A stretch of DNA of 64,000 bases from JBKPNJ01 sp963695705 (GCA_963695705.1 CAVOHB010000013.1:1-64000); one strand, 5' to 3'; positions 51,200 to 61,057 are shown, numbered from the stretch's first letter. The notes: generated from the sequence alone by a model not told the origin. Translations and numbers: made by a program.

Positions 51200-52258
51200 T
51201 CAACCGCCCGTCGGCCCGAGGCGATCGCCGGCGATGCACCCGTACTGCTCAGAGCAGCCCGGCCCTGCGATCGGCCGAACGACGTCGAGCCACGGGTGGC
51301 TCCGCCATGCGGCCCTGACGTTGCTGATGTAGTCGTTCGCCGCAGCGTCGTGCCATCCTCCGGAGTACCACGAGCCCACGCAGCCCCACAGCCTGCCGGG
51401 GCCGTAGTCGTGGGCGCCGGAGTGGTCCAGCCAGATCTCCCATCCCTCGACGCAGCCCCGCAGGTAGGCCCCGAGGTAGTCCACCGCGAAGGCCGTGGAA
51501 TCCCGGCTGAACGGGAAAGTGCCGTTCTGGTTGCCTGGCATCCGGCCCCACGAGGGTGCCTGCCACGCCATGACGCCCACGATGGAGTAGGTCTTGGGGC
51601 AGACGCCGGTCCCGTAGTCCTTCTGGTAGTCGTAGCCGAACCGCGCAAGTCCGGCGCAGAACCTGTCCGTCGCACGCCCGGGCTCGCTGGTGATGTCTCC
51701 GCATCCCCAGTTGCTCACGCACCTGCCGGAAAGGTAGGTGGGGTACTGGTACCAGGTCGACTCGCGGACCGCGATCGACCGCAGCAGGTTGTCGGGCATC
51801 CCCCACTTGCACGCCGCCCACTGCAGGATCTCGTCGGTCGTCCCGCGGAACTGCCCGTCCACTCTGGGGAGCAACCAGGTGTCCCAACGAGGGTCGTAGG
51901 CTCCGGTCGTGTCGCGGGGGCGGATCGCCAACGCGTGGTGCACCGCTGCCGCGTCAGGCACCGTGTGGTTGCGCTTGTCGTTGACCGACCTCGGCTCCCA
52001 GGAGGACCGGTGCACCTGCGTCGCGCACGCGGAGTCGTCGGGGAGTCCCGCCCAGGACCCGGCGCCCCGGTAGTCGAAATAGCCCTGCGGCTCTGGCGGG
52101 GCGGCGCTCAATGGCGGGGCAGCGACATCGACGTCGCGATGATGGAAGGGCGCGGCCACGGCACCGCCGCACGCCAGCATCGCGACGAGCGCAGCAGCCA
52201 GGCCGAGGCGGCGCGCGCGCCGTCGGCGCCTGACAGCGCCGGCCTTCACGGGATCCAC
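51200..52258 (-). CDS. Secreted lysozyme/transglycosylase-like protein of the exopolysaccharide locus
   Basis: 352 aa. GTG start. Basic N-terminus plus signal/anchor (LGLAAALVAMLACGGAVAA). The mature protein has WDTWLLPRVDGQFRGTTDEILQWAACKWGMPDNLLRSIAVRESTWYQYP: the Glu in AVRESTW sits where SLT-type lytic transglycosylases have their catalytic Glu. Then WGCGDITSEPG, SIVGVMAWQAPSWGRMPG, AVDYLGAYLRGCVEGWEIWL. Six or more Cys suggest disulfides in an extracellular enzyme. Probably helps polymer passage through the wall or trims the polymer. Activity unproven. Confidence 0.75.
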   Translation of the reverse strand: MDPVKAGAVRRRRRARRLGLAAALVAMLACGGAVAAPFHHRDVDVAAPPLSAAPPEPQGYFDYRGAGSWAGLPDDSACATQVHRSSWEPRSVNDKRNHTVPDAAAVHHALAIRPRDTTGAYDPRWDTWLLPRVDGQFRGTTDEILQWAACKWGMPDNLLRSIAVRESTWYQYPTYLSGRCVSNWGCGDITSEPGRATDRFCAGLARFGYDYQKDYGTGVCPKTYSIVGVMAWQAPSWGRMPGNQNGTFPFSRDSTAFAVDYLGAYLRGCVEGWEIWLDHSGAHDYGPGRLWGCVGSWYSGGWHDAAANDYISNVRAAWRSHPWLDVVRPIAGPGCSEQYGCIAGDRLGPTGG

Positions 52259-52276
52259 AGCTCGGTCTCGCGCCGA

Positions 52277-53704
52277 CTACGTGGCGCGGGGTGTCTCCGC
52301 CGACTCGACGTCCCACTGCGCGCTGCCCTCGAACACATCGGGCTGAGGCGAGGATCGGACCGTGGCCGGCGGGTGTGAGCGTGAGGGCCACCGGCGACGA
52401 CGTCCCGGGTCGTTGGCGACGGTGCCCACGAGCGTGTCCTCCACATCGGAGAGCAGGGAGACGGCGGTGACGGCGTCGGCGCGGGAGCCGCGCCGCCTGT
52501 CCACGACCATGAGCACGAGGTCGAGCCTGTCGGCAAGCAGTGCCGTCTCCGGGTGTCCCAGTACCGCGGGAGCGTCGAAGATGACCACCGCGCCGGTCAT
52601 CTCCAGCCGCTGCAGCAGCAGGGCCAGGTCCTCGACGTTGAAGATCACCTCGGTGGGCGCGGGAGCGGTGCCGCAGGTGAGCACCTGCAGCCCGGGCACA
52701 TCGGTGCTGCGCAACGCTCCCGCCAAGGTCGATCGGCCTCGGATCACATCAGTGAGTCCCGGCTCGCGAGCAAGACCGAAGCATTCGTGCACGGTGGCGC
52801 TGCGCAGGTCCGCAGCCACCAGCACCGTCCGCTTTCCGGCGGCCGCCAGCGACGCGGCCAGGTTGACAGCAACCGTCGTCTTGCCCGCGCGCTTCGAGGG
52901 ACTCGTTATCAGCAGGGTATTGGCCTGGCGGGTTTCGAGCAGGTGCAGGATTCGGGCGGTCAGGTAGCCGTAGGCTTCCGCTCCACGGACCCGGCGCTGG
53001 GACAGGACCGCGATGCCTTCCGGCACGCGCACCTTCAGGGCCGGCACGGATGCGATCACCGGTAGCCCGGTCTGCGCCTCGATGTCATCGCTGCCTCGCA
53101 GCTTGCCCGACAGGCGGTCCCAGGCGAAGGCACACCCGGCGCCGAGCATGGCCCCGACCATCAGGCTGAGTCCGAGTAGGAGCGGATAGTTCGGCTTCGC
53201 CGGAGCGGTGGGCAGGGTCGGCGGTGAGATGATCGCGACGACCGGCACACTGGCCGGGGTTGAGGGCCCCGAGCCGGGTTTACCCGTTGGCGGGCTCTCG
53301 GTCCCGGTTCGGTAGGCCACATAAGCGCGGGCGAACACCCCTGCGCGTTCGTAGGCTGTCTGCGCGGTGGCGGCGGAGTAGCTGAACTCGAGAACCGTGG
53401 TATCGACGGGCACGCTGACCTCGAGCCCATCCAGAGCCGCTTCCGGCGTAAGGCCGAGGTTGGCCGCCGCGAGCGCCGTCACGTCCCCGGAGACCGCGAT
53501 CTGTCGTTCGGTGCCCATGTTCGGCGCGACCGGAACGCCACCGCCCAGGGACTCCGGACGCACGACGACGTCTCCGGTCGACACGTAGTGCGCCGGCCGC
53601 AGCAGGATGGCCACATCGGTGGCGCCGATGGTGAGCAGTGTCACGACGACGATCAGTGGCAGATATGTGCGCACCAGGCTTCGTCGTCGATTGATCGGTT
53701 CCAT
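52277..53704 (-). CDS. Polysaccharide chain-length/co-polymerase protein with CpsD-like ATPase domain
   Basis: 475 aa. N-terminal Wzz-like part with two transmembrane helices (TYLPLIVVVTLLTIGATDVAILL near 14-36 and YPLLLGLSLMVGAMLGAGCAFAW near 176-198) around an extracytoplasmic loop. C-terminal P-loop part: LLITSPSKRAGKTTVAVNLAASLAAAGKRTVLVAADLRSATVHECFG; Walker A is SKRAGKTT rather than the usual G-x4-GKS/T, and VVIFDAPAVLG is a Walker-B-like strand. No terminal Tyr cluster, so kinase autophosphorylation is doubtful; more likely a Wzc-like co-polymerase. ATG 53704 overlaps the polymerase stop. Confidence 0.87.
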   Translation of the reverse strand: MEPINRRRSLVRTYLPLIVVVTLLTIGATDVAILLRPAHYVSTGDVVVRPESLGGGVPVAPNMGTERQIAVSGDVTALAAANLGLTPEAALDGLEVSVPVDTTVLEFSYSAATAQTAYERAGVFARAYVAYRTGTESPPTGKPGSGPSTPASVPVVAIISPPTLPTAPAKPNYPLLLGLSLMVGAMLGAGCAFAWDRLSGKLRGSDDIEAQTGLPVIASVPALKVRVPEGIAVLSQRRVRGAEAYGYLTARILHLLETRQANTLLITSPSKRAGKTTVAVNLAASLAAAGKRTVLVAADLRSATVHECFGLAREPGLTDVIRGRSTLAGALRSTDVPGLQVLTCGTAPAPTEVIFNVEDLALLLQRLEMTGAVVIFDAPAVLGHPETALLADRLDLVLMVVDRRRGSRADAVTAVSLLSDVEDTLVGTVANDPGRRRRWPSRSHPPATVRSSPQPDVFEGSAQWDVESAETPRAT

Positions 53705-55311
53705 CACCGAGACTCCCGTCGCTGCCGCTCATCGCAGCGATGTCTTCGCCTCGATGGCACCATCATTGCCTGTGTGGACGCGGCGGTTGGGCGCTTTGGC
53801 GGTATTGGTACCGGCACGTTCCTGCCCTGCATCGGGGCAGGGTGACCTTCTGTACGGAACCGACCACACAGCGTTAGCGCCAGCAGTGAGAACATCAGGT
53901 CCGCGGACCCCCGGTAGGTGACGTGGGGGTCGAAGACCATGAGCACCGAGACGACCACGACTGCGGTGAAGGCTCCCAATGCGGCCACCGATCTCCACGT
54001 CGTCAGTGGTCTTGCCACCGATCGCGTGAGGCGCGCGGATGAGACGACGAAGTAGACGAATGACGCGAACAGGAAGACGCCGCCACCCCACAGCAGCCAG
54101 ATGTAGCCGCTCTCGATCCACACGAAGCCGGTGGCCTGGCTGCTGACCGGAACTCGTGCAGAGGGCCGGACGCCGAGCAGCGGGTTGGTTCCGGAGAACA
54201 GGTGCGGGAGGAAGTACGTCTCCAGGTTGCGCCAGCGGCCGATCCAGCTCACCGGTAGCCCCGACACCGACTGGAAGCCCTCGAGCCGCTTGGCGACGAC
54301 CGGCCACATCACCGCCAGTGCGATCGCCCCGCCGAATGGCAGGTAGATGAGGAGCCGGAGCTTCCGGAGCATGACGGCCAGACAGACAAGAGCGACCAGG
54401 AGCCCGAACGCGCTCGAGAACTCCGCCGCCGCGAGCGTGCCCAGCACGAAGACTGCCGCGGCGATGCTGTACCAGAGGGCTGCCCGCCGTTGCTTGGTGA
54501 TCATGCCGACGGCGATGGCCAGGTTGAAGATGAGCAGGTCGGCGGTGGCGGCCGGCAGGGAAAGCGTGGAGCTGCCGCGGGGCAGCGCCAGGGCGCCGGT
54601 GTACCCGAAGGGGGCATAGAGGAGCACCAGGAACCCACGGATCCCCAGCAGGTCCAGCGACTGCAGCACAGCGATGCATCCCACGACGACCGCGGAGGCC
54701 AGTGAGATCTCCAGACACCGACGAATCTGCTTCTCGGTGGTCACCGTCAGACGGATGAGTGCGTAGACCCCGAGGTACTTCCACAACACGAGCGAGTAGG
54801 CGATGTCGTCTCCGATCAGCGCCTCGCCGCGCAAGATGAGAAACACCACCGGGACGATCGAGCTGGTCATCGCAAGCAGGACCAGGGATCGCTCCACCGG
54901 ATGCAGACGCAACCGCGGAAGGGGCTGTCCCGCCCGGACCGACAGGATCCCCCGAAGGCTCAGCACACCGATCAGGAAGAAGGACAGCGCTTCGTTGGGA
55001 CGCAGCGCGGGTATCAGCGTGCCCCGGTCGATGCCGACGATCAGCGGCGTGAGTCCGATCATGAGATAGGCGGCCACATGCGGCCTGGCCCACACCGCCC
55101 AGCCCAGCACGGCCATAGCGGTCAGAGCTACCGCGACAAGCGGTTGAGTGGCGACCACGGCCCCGGCGCCGAGCGCCACGACGCCTATGGCGGCAGCCGC
55201 GGTGACGGGGCGGAGCATGGTCCATCCGGCCGGCGGAACGACCTCGATCGACGCGTCATCCTCCGGGCGGACCGACGGCGCGTCAGGGGGCGGCGCGAGC
55301 ACCGTGGTCAT
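53704..55311 (-). CDS. O-antigen ligase/polymerase-like (Wzy-type) membrane protein
   Basis: 535 aa with about 11-12 transmembrane segments, and one large loop (LEGFQSVSGLPVSWIGRWRNLETYFLPHLF, about 355-395) of the kind that carries the catalytic sites of Wzy/WaaL. The Cys-poor, Arg-containing loop and the position between Wzc-like protein and flippase support a polymerase role. ATG 55311 in an ATGA overlap with the flippase stop. Confidence 0.82.
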   Translation of the reverse strand: MTTVLAPPPDAPSVRPEDDASIEVVPPAGWTMLRPVTAAAAIGVVALGAGAVVATQPLVAVALTAMAVLGWAVWARPHVAAYLMIGLTPLIVGIDRGTLIPALRPNEALSFFLIGVLSLRGILSVRAGQPLPRLRLHPVERSLVLLAMTSSIVPVVFLILRGEALIGDDIAYSLVLWKYLGVYALIRLTVTTEKQIRRCLEISLASAVVVGCIAVLQSLDLLGIRGFLVLLYAPFGYTGALALPRGSSTLSLPAATADLLIFNLAIAVGMITKQRRAALWYSIAAAVFVLGTLAAAEFSSAFGLLVALVCLAVMLRKLRLLIYLPFGGAIALAVMWPVVAKRLEGFQSVSGLPVSWIGRWRNLETYFLPHLFSGTNPLLGVRPSARVPVSSQATGFVWIESGYIWLLWGGGVFLFASFVYFVVSSARLTRSVARPLTTWRSVAALGAFTAVVVVSVLMVFDPHVTYRGSADLMFSLLALTLCGRFRTEGHPAPMQGRNVPVPIPPKRPTAASTQAMMVPSRRRHRCDERQRRESR

Positions 55312-57002
55312 GCCGGGTCACCGGCCGCGCGCATCGGCTCGGCACCACGGCCGATCATCGTCCGGGCCACCCAGGACAGCTCGGGGGACCGGAGGAGTGC
55401 CTGGACGGCAGCGAAGACCGCGATGCCCACGAGCCCGGCGACGACGAGGGCGAGAATCCAGCCGGTTCGTCCCGCCACGTGGTCAGTCACCAGATAGGCC
55501 GCTGCGGCGGTCGGCCCGATCATCAGCACGGAGCCGACAGCGGCGCGCACGAGAGAGGGACGCAGCCGCAGGCCGGTAACCGGCAGCCTCCGGTGCATCT
55601 GCAGCAGCAGGATCGACCCGCCGACGAGGTTCGCCACCGAGTGTGCGCAGCCGGCGACGACGAGGACGGCCACGCCGTTCACGTTCAGTGCAAACGTGCA
55701 CAGACCGAGGCACACGGTCGCCTGCACGGCCATCGCCAGGAGCGGTGTCCTGGTGTCACCGGTGGCGTACGCCGCCTGGGTGGCAACGAAGAACAAGGAC
55801 TGGCCCACGATGCCGACGGCGACGGCTGCCACAGCGCCCGCCACCATCGAGATTCCCGTGGGCGTGCCCATCTCGCCGACGGCGACCGCGTGGGCGATCG
55901 GCGTGGCGAGGACCAGGTAGCCGCAGACCGCCGGCATGGTCATGAACAGGACCAGTCCCAGGCCCTGCACGTAGGTGTCGCGGAACTCGGTGGCTCGGCC
56001 ACCGTGGTGCAGCCGCGACAGCCGGGGCAGCAGCGCCAGCGCCACGGGGGTCGCCGCCAGGGCGATGGGCAGCGCGTAGAAGTTCAGCGCGATCTGCATC
56101 GCCACGGTGCCACCAGGCAAGCGGGAGGCAACCAACAGCAAGGTGAGCAGTTGGAGGGCCACCAGCCCCGATTGGACGAGAGACGGCAAGGCACGACGAA
56201 CGACGGCACGCACCTCGGGGTCCCGCCATCCGGCCCGGGGACGGAGCCGCACGCCGCAGCGGGACGCACCCCACCACTGCAGCGCGGCATGCAGCGCCAC
56301 GGCGGCTGTGGACCCGAGCCCCAGCAGGAGCAGCTCCGAGGACGGGACCGGGTCGCCACCGCCGCGGGACTTGTAGAGCACCCCGACCAGCACCAGGATC
56401 CCGATGATCGCGAGGTTCTCCAGCGCGGGAGCAGCGGCCGCGAGCGCGAACCGGCGCCGGGCGTTCATCGCGGCCACCGAGGTCCCGATGATGGCGTAGC
56501 CGAGAACCTGCGGCATGACCATGATCGCCAGCCAACGAGCCAGCGTGACCTGGTCGTCGATGCTCGTCCCGCTCGCGCCGAGACCGACTACGCGCAAGGC
56601 CTGCGGTATCAGGACGACGGCGACGGGCGCCACCAGCGCGAGCGCGAGCATCGCGACCCCGAGAAAGCCGCTGGCGATGCGCACGGTGCCTGCACGGTCC
56701 CGGCGGTCCATGTGCACGACGAGAGTGGGCACCAGCACAGACGCGAACAGCGAACCGGCCAGGAACCCGTAATAGATGAGGTTCGGCAGGGTGTTGGTCA
56801 GCTGGTAGGTGTTTCCGAGGGCGGTCGGCCCGAGAATCGCTCCGATCAGGACGACCCGGGCGACGCCGGTGGCCCGGCTCACAAAAGTCCAGGCACCCAT
56901 GGTGAGCGAGTCCCGGGTGGCGCCCACCCCGCTGGTCAGGTCGTGCTCCTCCCGCGTAAGGCCCCCCGGCGATGAGCTCTCGCGGGGTTCGCTCAGCGTC
57001 AC
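55308..57002 (-). CDS. MurJ/MviN-like lipid-linked sugar flippase
   Basis: 564 aa, about 14 transmembrane segments, MOP-flippase superfamily. N-terminal MGAWTFVSRATGVARVVLIGAILGPTALGNTYQLTNTLPNLIYYGFLAGSLFASVLVPTLV is the MurJ signature (SR-G-R; N-LPN; G-AFS-VP). GTG 57002 overlaps the stop of the priming transferase. In this context it likely flips the polyprenyl-linked repeat unit rather than lipid II. Confidence 0.88.
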   Translation of the reverse strand: MTLSEPRESSSPGGLTREEHDLTSGVGATRDSLTMGAWTFVSRATGVARVVLIGAILGPTALGNTYQLTNTLPNLIYYGFLAGSLFASVLVPTLVVHMDRRDRAGTVRIASGFLGVAMLALALVAPVAVVLIPQALRVVGLGASGTSIDDQVTLARWLAIMVMPQVLGYAIIGTSVAAMNARRRFALAAAAPALENLAIIGILVLVGVLYKSRGGGDPVPSSELLLLGLGSTAAVALHAALQWWGASRCGVRLRPRAGWRDPEVRAVVRRALPSLVQSGLVALQLLTLLLVASRLPGGTVAMQIALNFYALPIALAATPVALALLPRLSRLHHGGRATEFRDTYVQGLGLVLFMTMPAVCGYLVLATPIAHAVAVGEMGTPTGISMVAGAVAAVAVGIVGQSLFFVATQAAYATGDTRTPLLAMAVQATVCLGLCTFALNVNGVAVLVVAGCAHSVANLVGGSILLLQMHRRLPVTGLRLRPSLVRAAVGSVLMIGPTAAAAYLVTDHVAGRTGWILALVVAGLVGIAVFAAVQALLRSPELSWVARTMIGRGAEPMRAAGDPA

Positions 57003-57679
57003 CGCGCCTCTCCCCGGATCAGGGCCGGGATCGTGCGGGCCAGGATCTTCAGGTCCTGCCACACACCGTGCTCGGCGGCGTAGCGCACGTCGAGCTCCAT
57101 CGCCTGCCGCATGGTCAGACGGTTTCGCCCGCTCACCTGCCACAACCCGGTGAGGCCGGGCCGTACGTCGAACCGCGCCCGCGCCGACTCCGGCAGCAGC
57201 TCGACCTCCCACGCCAGCATGGGCCGCGGACCGACGAGGGCCATGTCCGCGCGGAGCACGTTGAAGAGCTGCGGCAGCTCGTCCAGGCTGGTCCGGCGCA
57301 GTATCGCACCCACCCGGGTGATCCTCGGGTCGTGGGCGAGCTTGTAGAGCCCGTCTACCGTCGGCTCCTCGCCGGCCATCATGCGACAGACATAGTCGCG
57401 GTGAGTCGTGTCAGAGCTGCCCGCGCGCATCGTGCGGAACTTGAGCATGACGAAGGATCTTCCGTTCATGCCGACCCGGTCCTGCCGGAACAGAGCGGGA
57501 CCTCGCCCGGTGAGCCGGATAGCGGCAGCTATGACGAGCATCGGCACGGCCAGCGCAACCACCGCGACCGCCGAGGCGACGACATCGAGGGAGCGCTTGG
57601 CGAGACGGCAGCGAAGCGGCGCTACGGTGCCGGTGTCGTCATCGGCGGAACGCCGGGAACCGGCGAAGGCTTGTGCCAT
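56999..57679 (-). CDS. Polyprenyl-phosphate sugar-1-phosphate transferase (initiating glycosyltransferase)
   Basis: 226 aa, the short form of the PHPT/WbaP family: one transmembrane helix (VVASAVAVVALAVPMLVIAAAIRLTG), then LFRQDRVGMNGRSFVMLKFRTMRAGS, RITRVGAILRRTSLDELPQLFNVLRADMALVGPRPMLAWEVEL and FDVRPGLTGLWQVSGRN. These blocks define the catalytic core. It transfers a sugar-1-P from UDP-sugar to undecaprenyl phosphate, the first committed step. Missing the N-terminal multi-TM part of full WbaP, as many do. Confidence 0.93.
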   Translation of the reverse strand: MAQAFAGSRRSADDDTGTVAPLRCRLAKRSLDVVASAVAVVALAVPMLVIAAAIRLTGRGPALFRQDRVGMNGRSFVMLKFRTMRAGSSDTTHRDYVCRMMAGEEPTVDGLYKLAHDPRITRVGAILRRTSLDELPQLFNVLRADMALVGPRPMLAWEVELLPESARARFDVRPGLTGLWQVSGRNRLTMRQAMELDVRYAAEHGVWQDLKILARTIPALIRGEAR

Positions 57680-57687
57680 GCCACTGC

Positions 57688-58356
57688 CTACCGATCCTGT
57701 CCGCGATGAGACGTCGAGGCCGTATCGGCCAGCCTGAACCGGGACGCGGAGTCGACGGATTCGACGCGCGCGCCGATCCCCCGCAGGTCGTCGACCCGAC
57801 CGTGCACGACGGCGGGGTTCCCGTACGCGACCGTTCCCGGCGGCAGGTCGCGGGTGACAACCGCGCCCGCACCGACCAGACAGCCTTCGCCGATTCGGAC
57901 GAACGGGAGCAGCGTGGCGTTCACGCCGATCTGTGCGTGCGCCCCGATGAACGGACCGGACATGTGCTCGCGGGACTGGCCGTCGCCTGGGTAGAGGTCG
58001 TTGGCGATGGTGACTCCGGGGGCGAGGAAGGCACCTTCCTCGATCTCGGTGAACTGGGCCACGTAGCAGTTGGCGTGGATCTTCACACCGTCACCGAGTC
58101 GGCAGCCGTAGTCGATCACGGTGTTGCTCCAGACGGAGACGTCGTCACCGATCTCACACTGTTCCCGTACCAAGACATGGTGGCCGGTCTCGAAGCGGTC
58201 ACCGATCCGGCTGCCGAGGTAGATGAGTGTGCCGCTGCGCAGCCGCGCGTCGCACCCGAGGTCGACCGCACCTGAGGGCATCCGCTCCCCCGGGTAACCG
58301 ATCGTGACTCCGGGATCCGCGTGGAGACCGTGCCCGACGTGCCATTGACGCGTCAT
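57688..58356 (-). CDS. Left-handed beta-helix acetyltransferase, WbpD/WlbB-like
   Basis: 222 aa from ATG 58356. Hexapeptide-repeat fold: VDLGCDARLRSGTLIYLGSRIGDRF, HVLVREQCEIGDDVSVWSNTVIDYGCRLGDGVKIHANCYVAQFTEIEEGAFLAPGVTIANDLYPG, FIGAHAQIGVNATLLPFVRIGEGCLVGAGAVVTRDLPPGTVAYGNPA. Order aminotransferase-acetyltransferase and motif set fit N-acetylation of a UDP-3-amino sugar (WbpD). 2 nt before it lies the DegT gene stop. Confidence 0.88.
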   Translation of the reverse strand: MTRQWHVGHGLHADPGVTIGYPGERMPSGAVDLGCDARLRSGTLIYLGSRIGDRFETGHHVLVREQCEIGDDVSVWSNTVIDYGCRLGDGVKIHANCYVAQFTEIEEGAFLAPGVTIANDLYPGDGQSREHMSGPFIGAHAQIGVNATLLPFVRIGEGCLVGAGAVVTRDLPPGTVAYGNPAVVHGRVDDLRGIGARVESVDSASRFRLADTASTSHRGQDR

Positions 58357-58358
58357 CG

Positions 58359-59465
58359 CTAAGCGGTCTCCCCCGCCACAGCGTTGACCTGCGAGCAGAC
58401 GAACTCGACCTGCTCCGCCGACAGGTGCGGATACAGCGGGAGCGACAGGATCTCGCCGGCCGCGGCTTCGGCCACCGGCAGCTCGGTCCGGCCGTAGCCG
58501 GCGTAGGGATCCATCAGGTGACACGGAGTGGGATAGTGGATGCCGGTCCCGATGCCGCGACGCGTCAGTTCCGCACGCACCCGGTCACGATCGCGAACCC
58601 GGACGACAGCCAGGTGATGCACTCCCACTGCGTCCTCGGCCTCCTGCACCAGGCGTGCCACGTCAGCGTCCAGGAGTCGGCGGTAGACGCCGACCAGAGC
58701 ACGCCGGGCCTGGTTCCACCCGTCGAGCCGTGGCAGCTTCGCCGACAGCACCACGGCCTGGAGGGCGTCCAGCCGGCTGTTCGTTCCGACCACCGCATGC
58801 TCGTAGTGGCCCCCCGGGACGCGACCGTGGTCCCGCAGACTGAGGAGCCGGTCGGCGATCTCCGGGTCCGACGTCACCACGGCACCGGCGTCGCCGAACG
58901 CGCCCAGGTTCTTGCCGGGGTAGAAGCTGAAGCACCCGACGCGTCCCATCGACCCGGCGCGCGCCGAGTCCCAGGTGGCCCCCTGCGCCTGTGCGGCGTC
59001 CTCGATGACCTCGATGCCGAGCTCGGACGCCGACTGCGAGAGCTCGGCCATGTCCGCCATCTGCCCGTACAGGTGCACCACGATCACGGCGCGGGTCGCG
59101 GGGGTCGCGGCCGCCTTCAGGGTCTGGGCGGTCATGAGCAGCGTGTCGGGGTCCACGTCGGCGAAACGGGGGTTCGCGCCCGCCAGCACCACCGCCTCCG
59201 CCGTGGCCACGAACGTGTTCGCCGGCACCACGACGTCGTCGCCCGCGCCGATCCCCAACGCCCGAAGGGTCAGGTGCAACGCGTCGGTGCCGTTGGCCAG
59301 ACCGACCGCATGTGCTGTGCCGCAGTACCGGGCCCATTCCCGCTCGAAGCGCTGCACTGCGTCGCCACCGACGAACTGCCCCGAGTCGAGCAGGTGCGCC
59401 CAGCCTTCCGTTACGGCGGGGCGGACCTCGTCGGTCATCCGGCGGAGGTCGAGAAACGGAATCAC
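58359..59465 (-). CDS. DegT/DnrJ/EryC1 family PLP aminotransferase, WbpE-like
   Basis: 368 aa. PLP-dependent sugar aminotransferase: FLDLRRMTDEVRPAV, YCGTAHAVGLANGTDALHLTLRALGIGAGDDVVVPANTFVATAEAV, VIEDAAQAQGATW, and PLP lysine in FSFYPGKNLGAFGDAGAVV. C-terminal GIGTGIHYPTPCHL. Likely aminates the 3-keto-sugar made by the Gfo/Idh protein. ATG overlaps that gene's stop by 4 nt. Confidence 0.93.
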   Translation of the reverse strand: MIPFLDLRRMTDEVRPAVTEGWAHLLDSGQFVGGDAVQRFEREWARYCGTAHAVGLANGTDALHLTLRALGIGAGDDVVVPANTFVATAEAVVLAGANPRFADVDPDTLLMTAQTLKAAATPATRAVIVVHLYGQMADMAELSQSASELGIEVIEDAAQAQGATWDSARAGSMGRVGCFSFYPGKNLGAFGDAGAVVTSDPEIADRLLSLRDHGRVPGGHYEHAVVGTNSRLDALQAVVLSAKLPRLDGWNQARRALVGVYRRLLDADVARLVQEAEDAVGVHHLAVVRVRDRDRVRAELTRRGIGTGIHYPTPCHLMDPYAGYGRTELPVAEAAAGEILSLPLYPHLSAEQVEFVCSQVNAVAGETA

Positions 59466-60616
59466 GTCAGTTCCGCCTCGGGGACTGCCAGCTCGGGGCT
59501 CGACATGGCTGGCAGCTCGGGACTCGATATGTGTGGCACCTCGATGCCATCGTCTGGAGTCCGTTGCCGTATCTCGGCGATCTCGACGGGACGGCCCTCG
59601 TCGAGCGACAGCTGTGCGGCCTCCAGGATCTCGACGACGGCCAGGCCGTTCGCGCCATCGGTCATCGGTCGCGTCCCCGACATGATGCTGTCGACGAAAT
59701 GCCCGTCCTCGACGACCAGGGGCTCGTTCATCGTCAGGTAGGGCGCAACCACGTCGCCGTACCGGTAGGACATCGGGGGACGCGCGTCGTCGCCGTGTCC
59801 GGGCAGCTGGAGCACGCCCTTGTCGTGGATGCGGATCCTCTCCTCCGAGGCCAGGTCGTTGTAGACCACCATCTTCTTGCTACCGACCAACGTCACTCTG
59901 CGAACTTTGCACGGATCCAGCCAGCTCACATGGATATTGGCGAAAACAGCCGGATCGGCGTACGACAGCCGCAGGTAGGCGACATCCTCGAGGAACCGGT
60001 GCGCATGCCGGGAGGCCCAGCAGTGAACCGATACCGGCGGCCGGCCGAGGATGTAGTTGAGGATCGACACATCGTGCGGAGCGAGGTCGAGAATCACGTT
60101 GACGTCGCTCTGGTAGAGGCCGAGGTTCAGCCGCGCGGTGTCGAGGTAGAAGAGATCGCCGATCTCCTGGCTGTGCACCATGTCGCGGAGCTTCCAGACC
60201 GCGGAGTGGTACTCGAAGGTATGCCCGACCATGAGCGTGACGCCCTTCGCGTCCGCCGCACCGATCATGGCCCTCGCGTCCGCGGATGTGGTCGCCATGG
60301 GCTTCTCCACCATGATGTGCTTCCCGGCTTCGATGAGACGCATCGCCAGCGGGGCGTGAGTACTCGGAGGGGTGGCGATCACCACGGCATCGACGACCTC
60401 GAGCGCCGCATCGAGGCTGGTATAGCCGACCACTCCCGGAAACGACTGGACGAGGCGGTTGACCTTGCCGCCGTCGCGGTCGATGACGGCGACCGAAGCC
60501 ACATCGTCGATGGAGTTCAGCACCCGGGCGTGCTTCGAGCCCCAGTAGCCGCAGCCGATCACGCCTATCCGCAGGCCGTTCTTCGCGTTAATGAGGGTCT
60601 CCAGTTCCCGGCACAC
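59462..60616 (-). CDS. Gfo/Idh/MocA NAD-dependent sugar dehydrogenase, WbpB-like
   Basis: 384 aa. Rossmann motif LRIGVIGCGYWGSKHARVLN, then AVVIATPPSTHAPLAMRLIEAGKHIMVEKPMATT (EKP), HTFEYHSAVWKLRDM, DVNVILDLAPHDVSILNYILG with catalytic His, C-terminal DSIMSGTRPMTDGANGLAVVEILEAAQ. With the aminotransferase and acetyltransferase it forms a module for UDP-2,3-diacetamido-sugar synthesis (WbpB-WbpE-WbpD). GTG start, no clear RBS; the real start could be internal by a few codons. Confidence 0.9.
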   Translation of the reverse strand: MCRELETLINAKNGLRIGVIGCGYWGSKHARVLNSIDDVASVAVIDRDGGKVNRLVQSFPGVVGYTSLDAALEVVDAVVIATPPSTHAPLAMRLIEAGKHIMVEKPMATTSADARAMIGAADAKGVTLMVGHTFEYHSAVWKLRDMVHSQEIGDLFYLDTARLNLGLYQSDVNVILDLAPHDVSILNYILGRPPVSVHCWASRHAHRFLEDVAYLRLSYADPAVFANIHVSWLDPCKVRRVTLVGSKKMVVYNDLASEERIRIHDKGVLQLPGHGDDARPPMSYRYGDVVAPYLTMNEPLVVEDGHFVDSIMSGTRPMTDGANGLAVVEILEAAQLSLDEGRPVEIAEIRQRTPDDGIEVPHISSPELPAMSSPELAVPEAELT

Positions 60617-61057
60617 CGTTGCCGTGTAGCTGTGCTGCGCTCGCTGACCACATGCGCACTGACACCCCTAGTCGTCCGGCTAATGGCGTGGTTCCAGATT
60701 CTGCTTGGGACTCTATGACCGGTGTGGGCGAGCAGACACCGAAACTACTAACTCGGCGCGGGGAGTGACTCTCCGCTAATTAATCGGGCAAAAGGATCTG
60801 TGCCGAGCTCCTTCTTAATACGCATCGGTGTGTGACCCGTCACCATCTGCAAGTCAAATGTGGCAACAGGAATGTGGCCGGGTATTTGCCAGTAAAGGAC
60901 GGACCCGGTGGCGTGTCCGAAATGAGGTAACTTCCTGCAACCCAATTTTGCGCATTCTGCCGTGACGGTCCCGTCGGATGCGCTTTACTCGACGGCAGGA
61001 GCTTCGACGCCCAGGGCCTCCTTTGCCCGACCCACACCGACCGTAGGGAACTGATCA
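60617..61057. other. Divergent intergenic region of the exopolysaccharide locus
   Basis: 441 nt between the WbpB-like gene (minus) and the FAD oxidoreductase (plus), presumably carrying both promoters. It is less GC-rich (CTAATTAATC, CTTCTTAATACG, GTATTTGCCAGTAAAGG). A minus-strand frame (60748-60945) has no family resemblance or RBS and is not called. GGAG-TGACT-CTCC near 60761 is a small hairpin. Confidence 0.6.

Noticed and set aside
60748..60945. 65-aa minus-strand frame in the divergent intergenic region
   Set aside because: No RBS, no similarity recognised, and in the place where promoters are expected.
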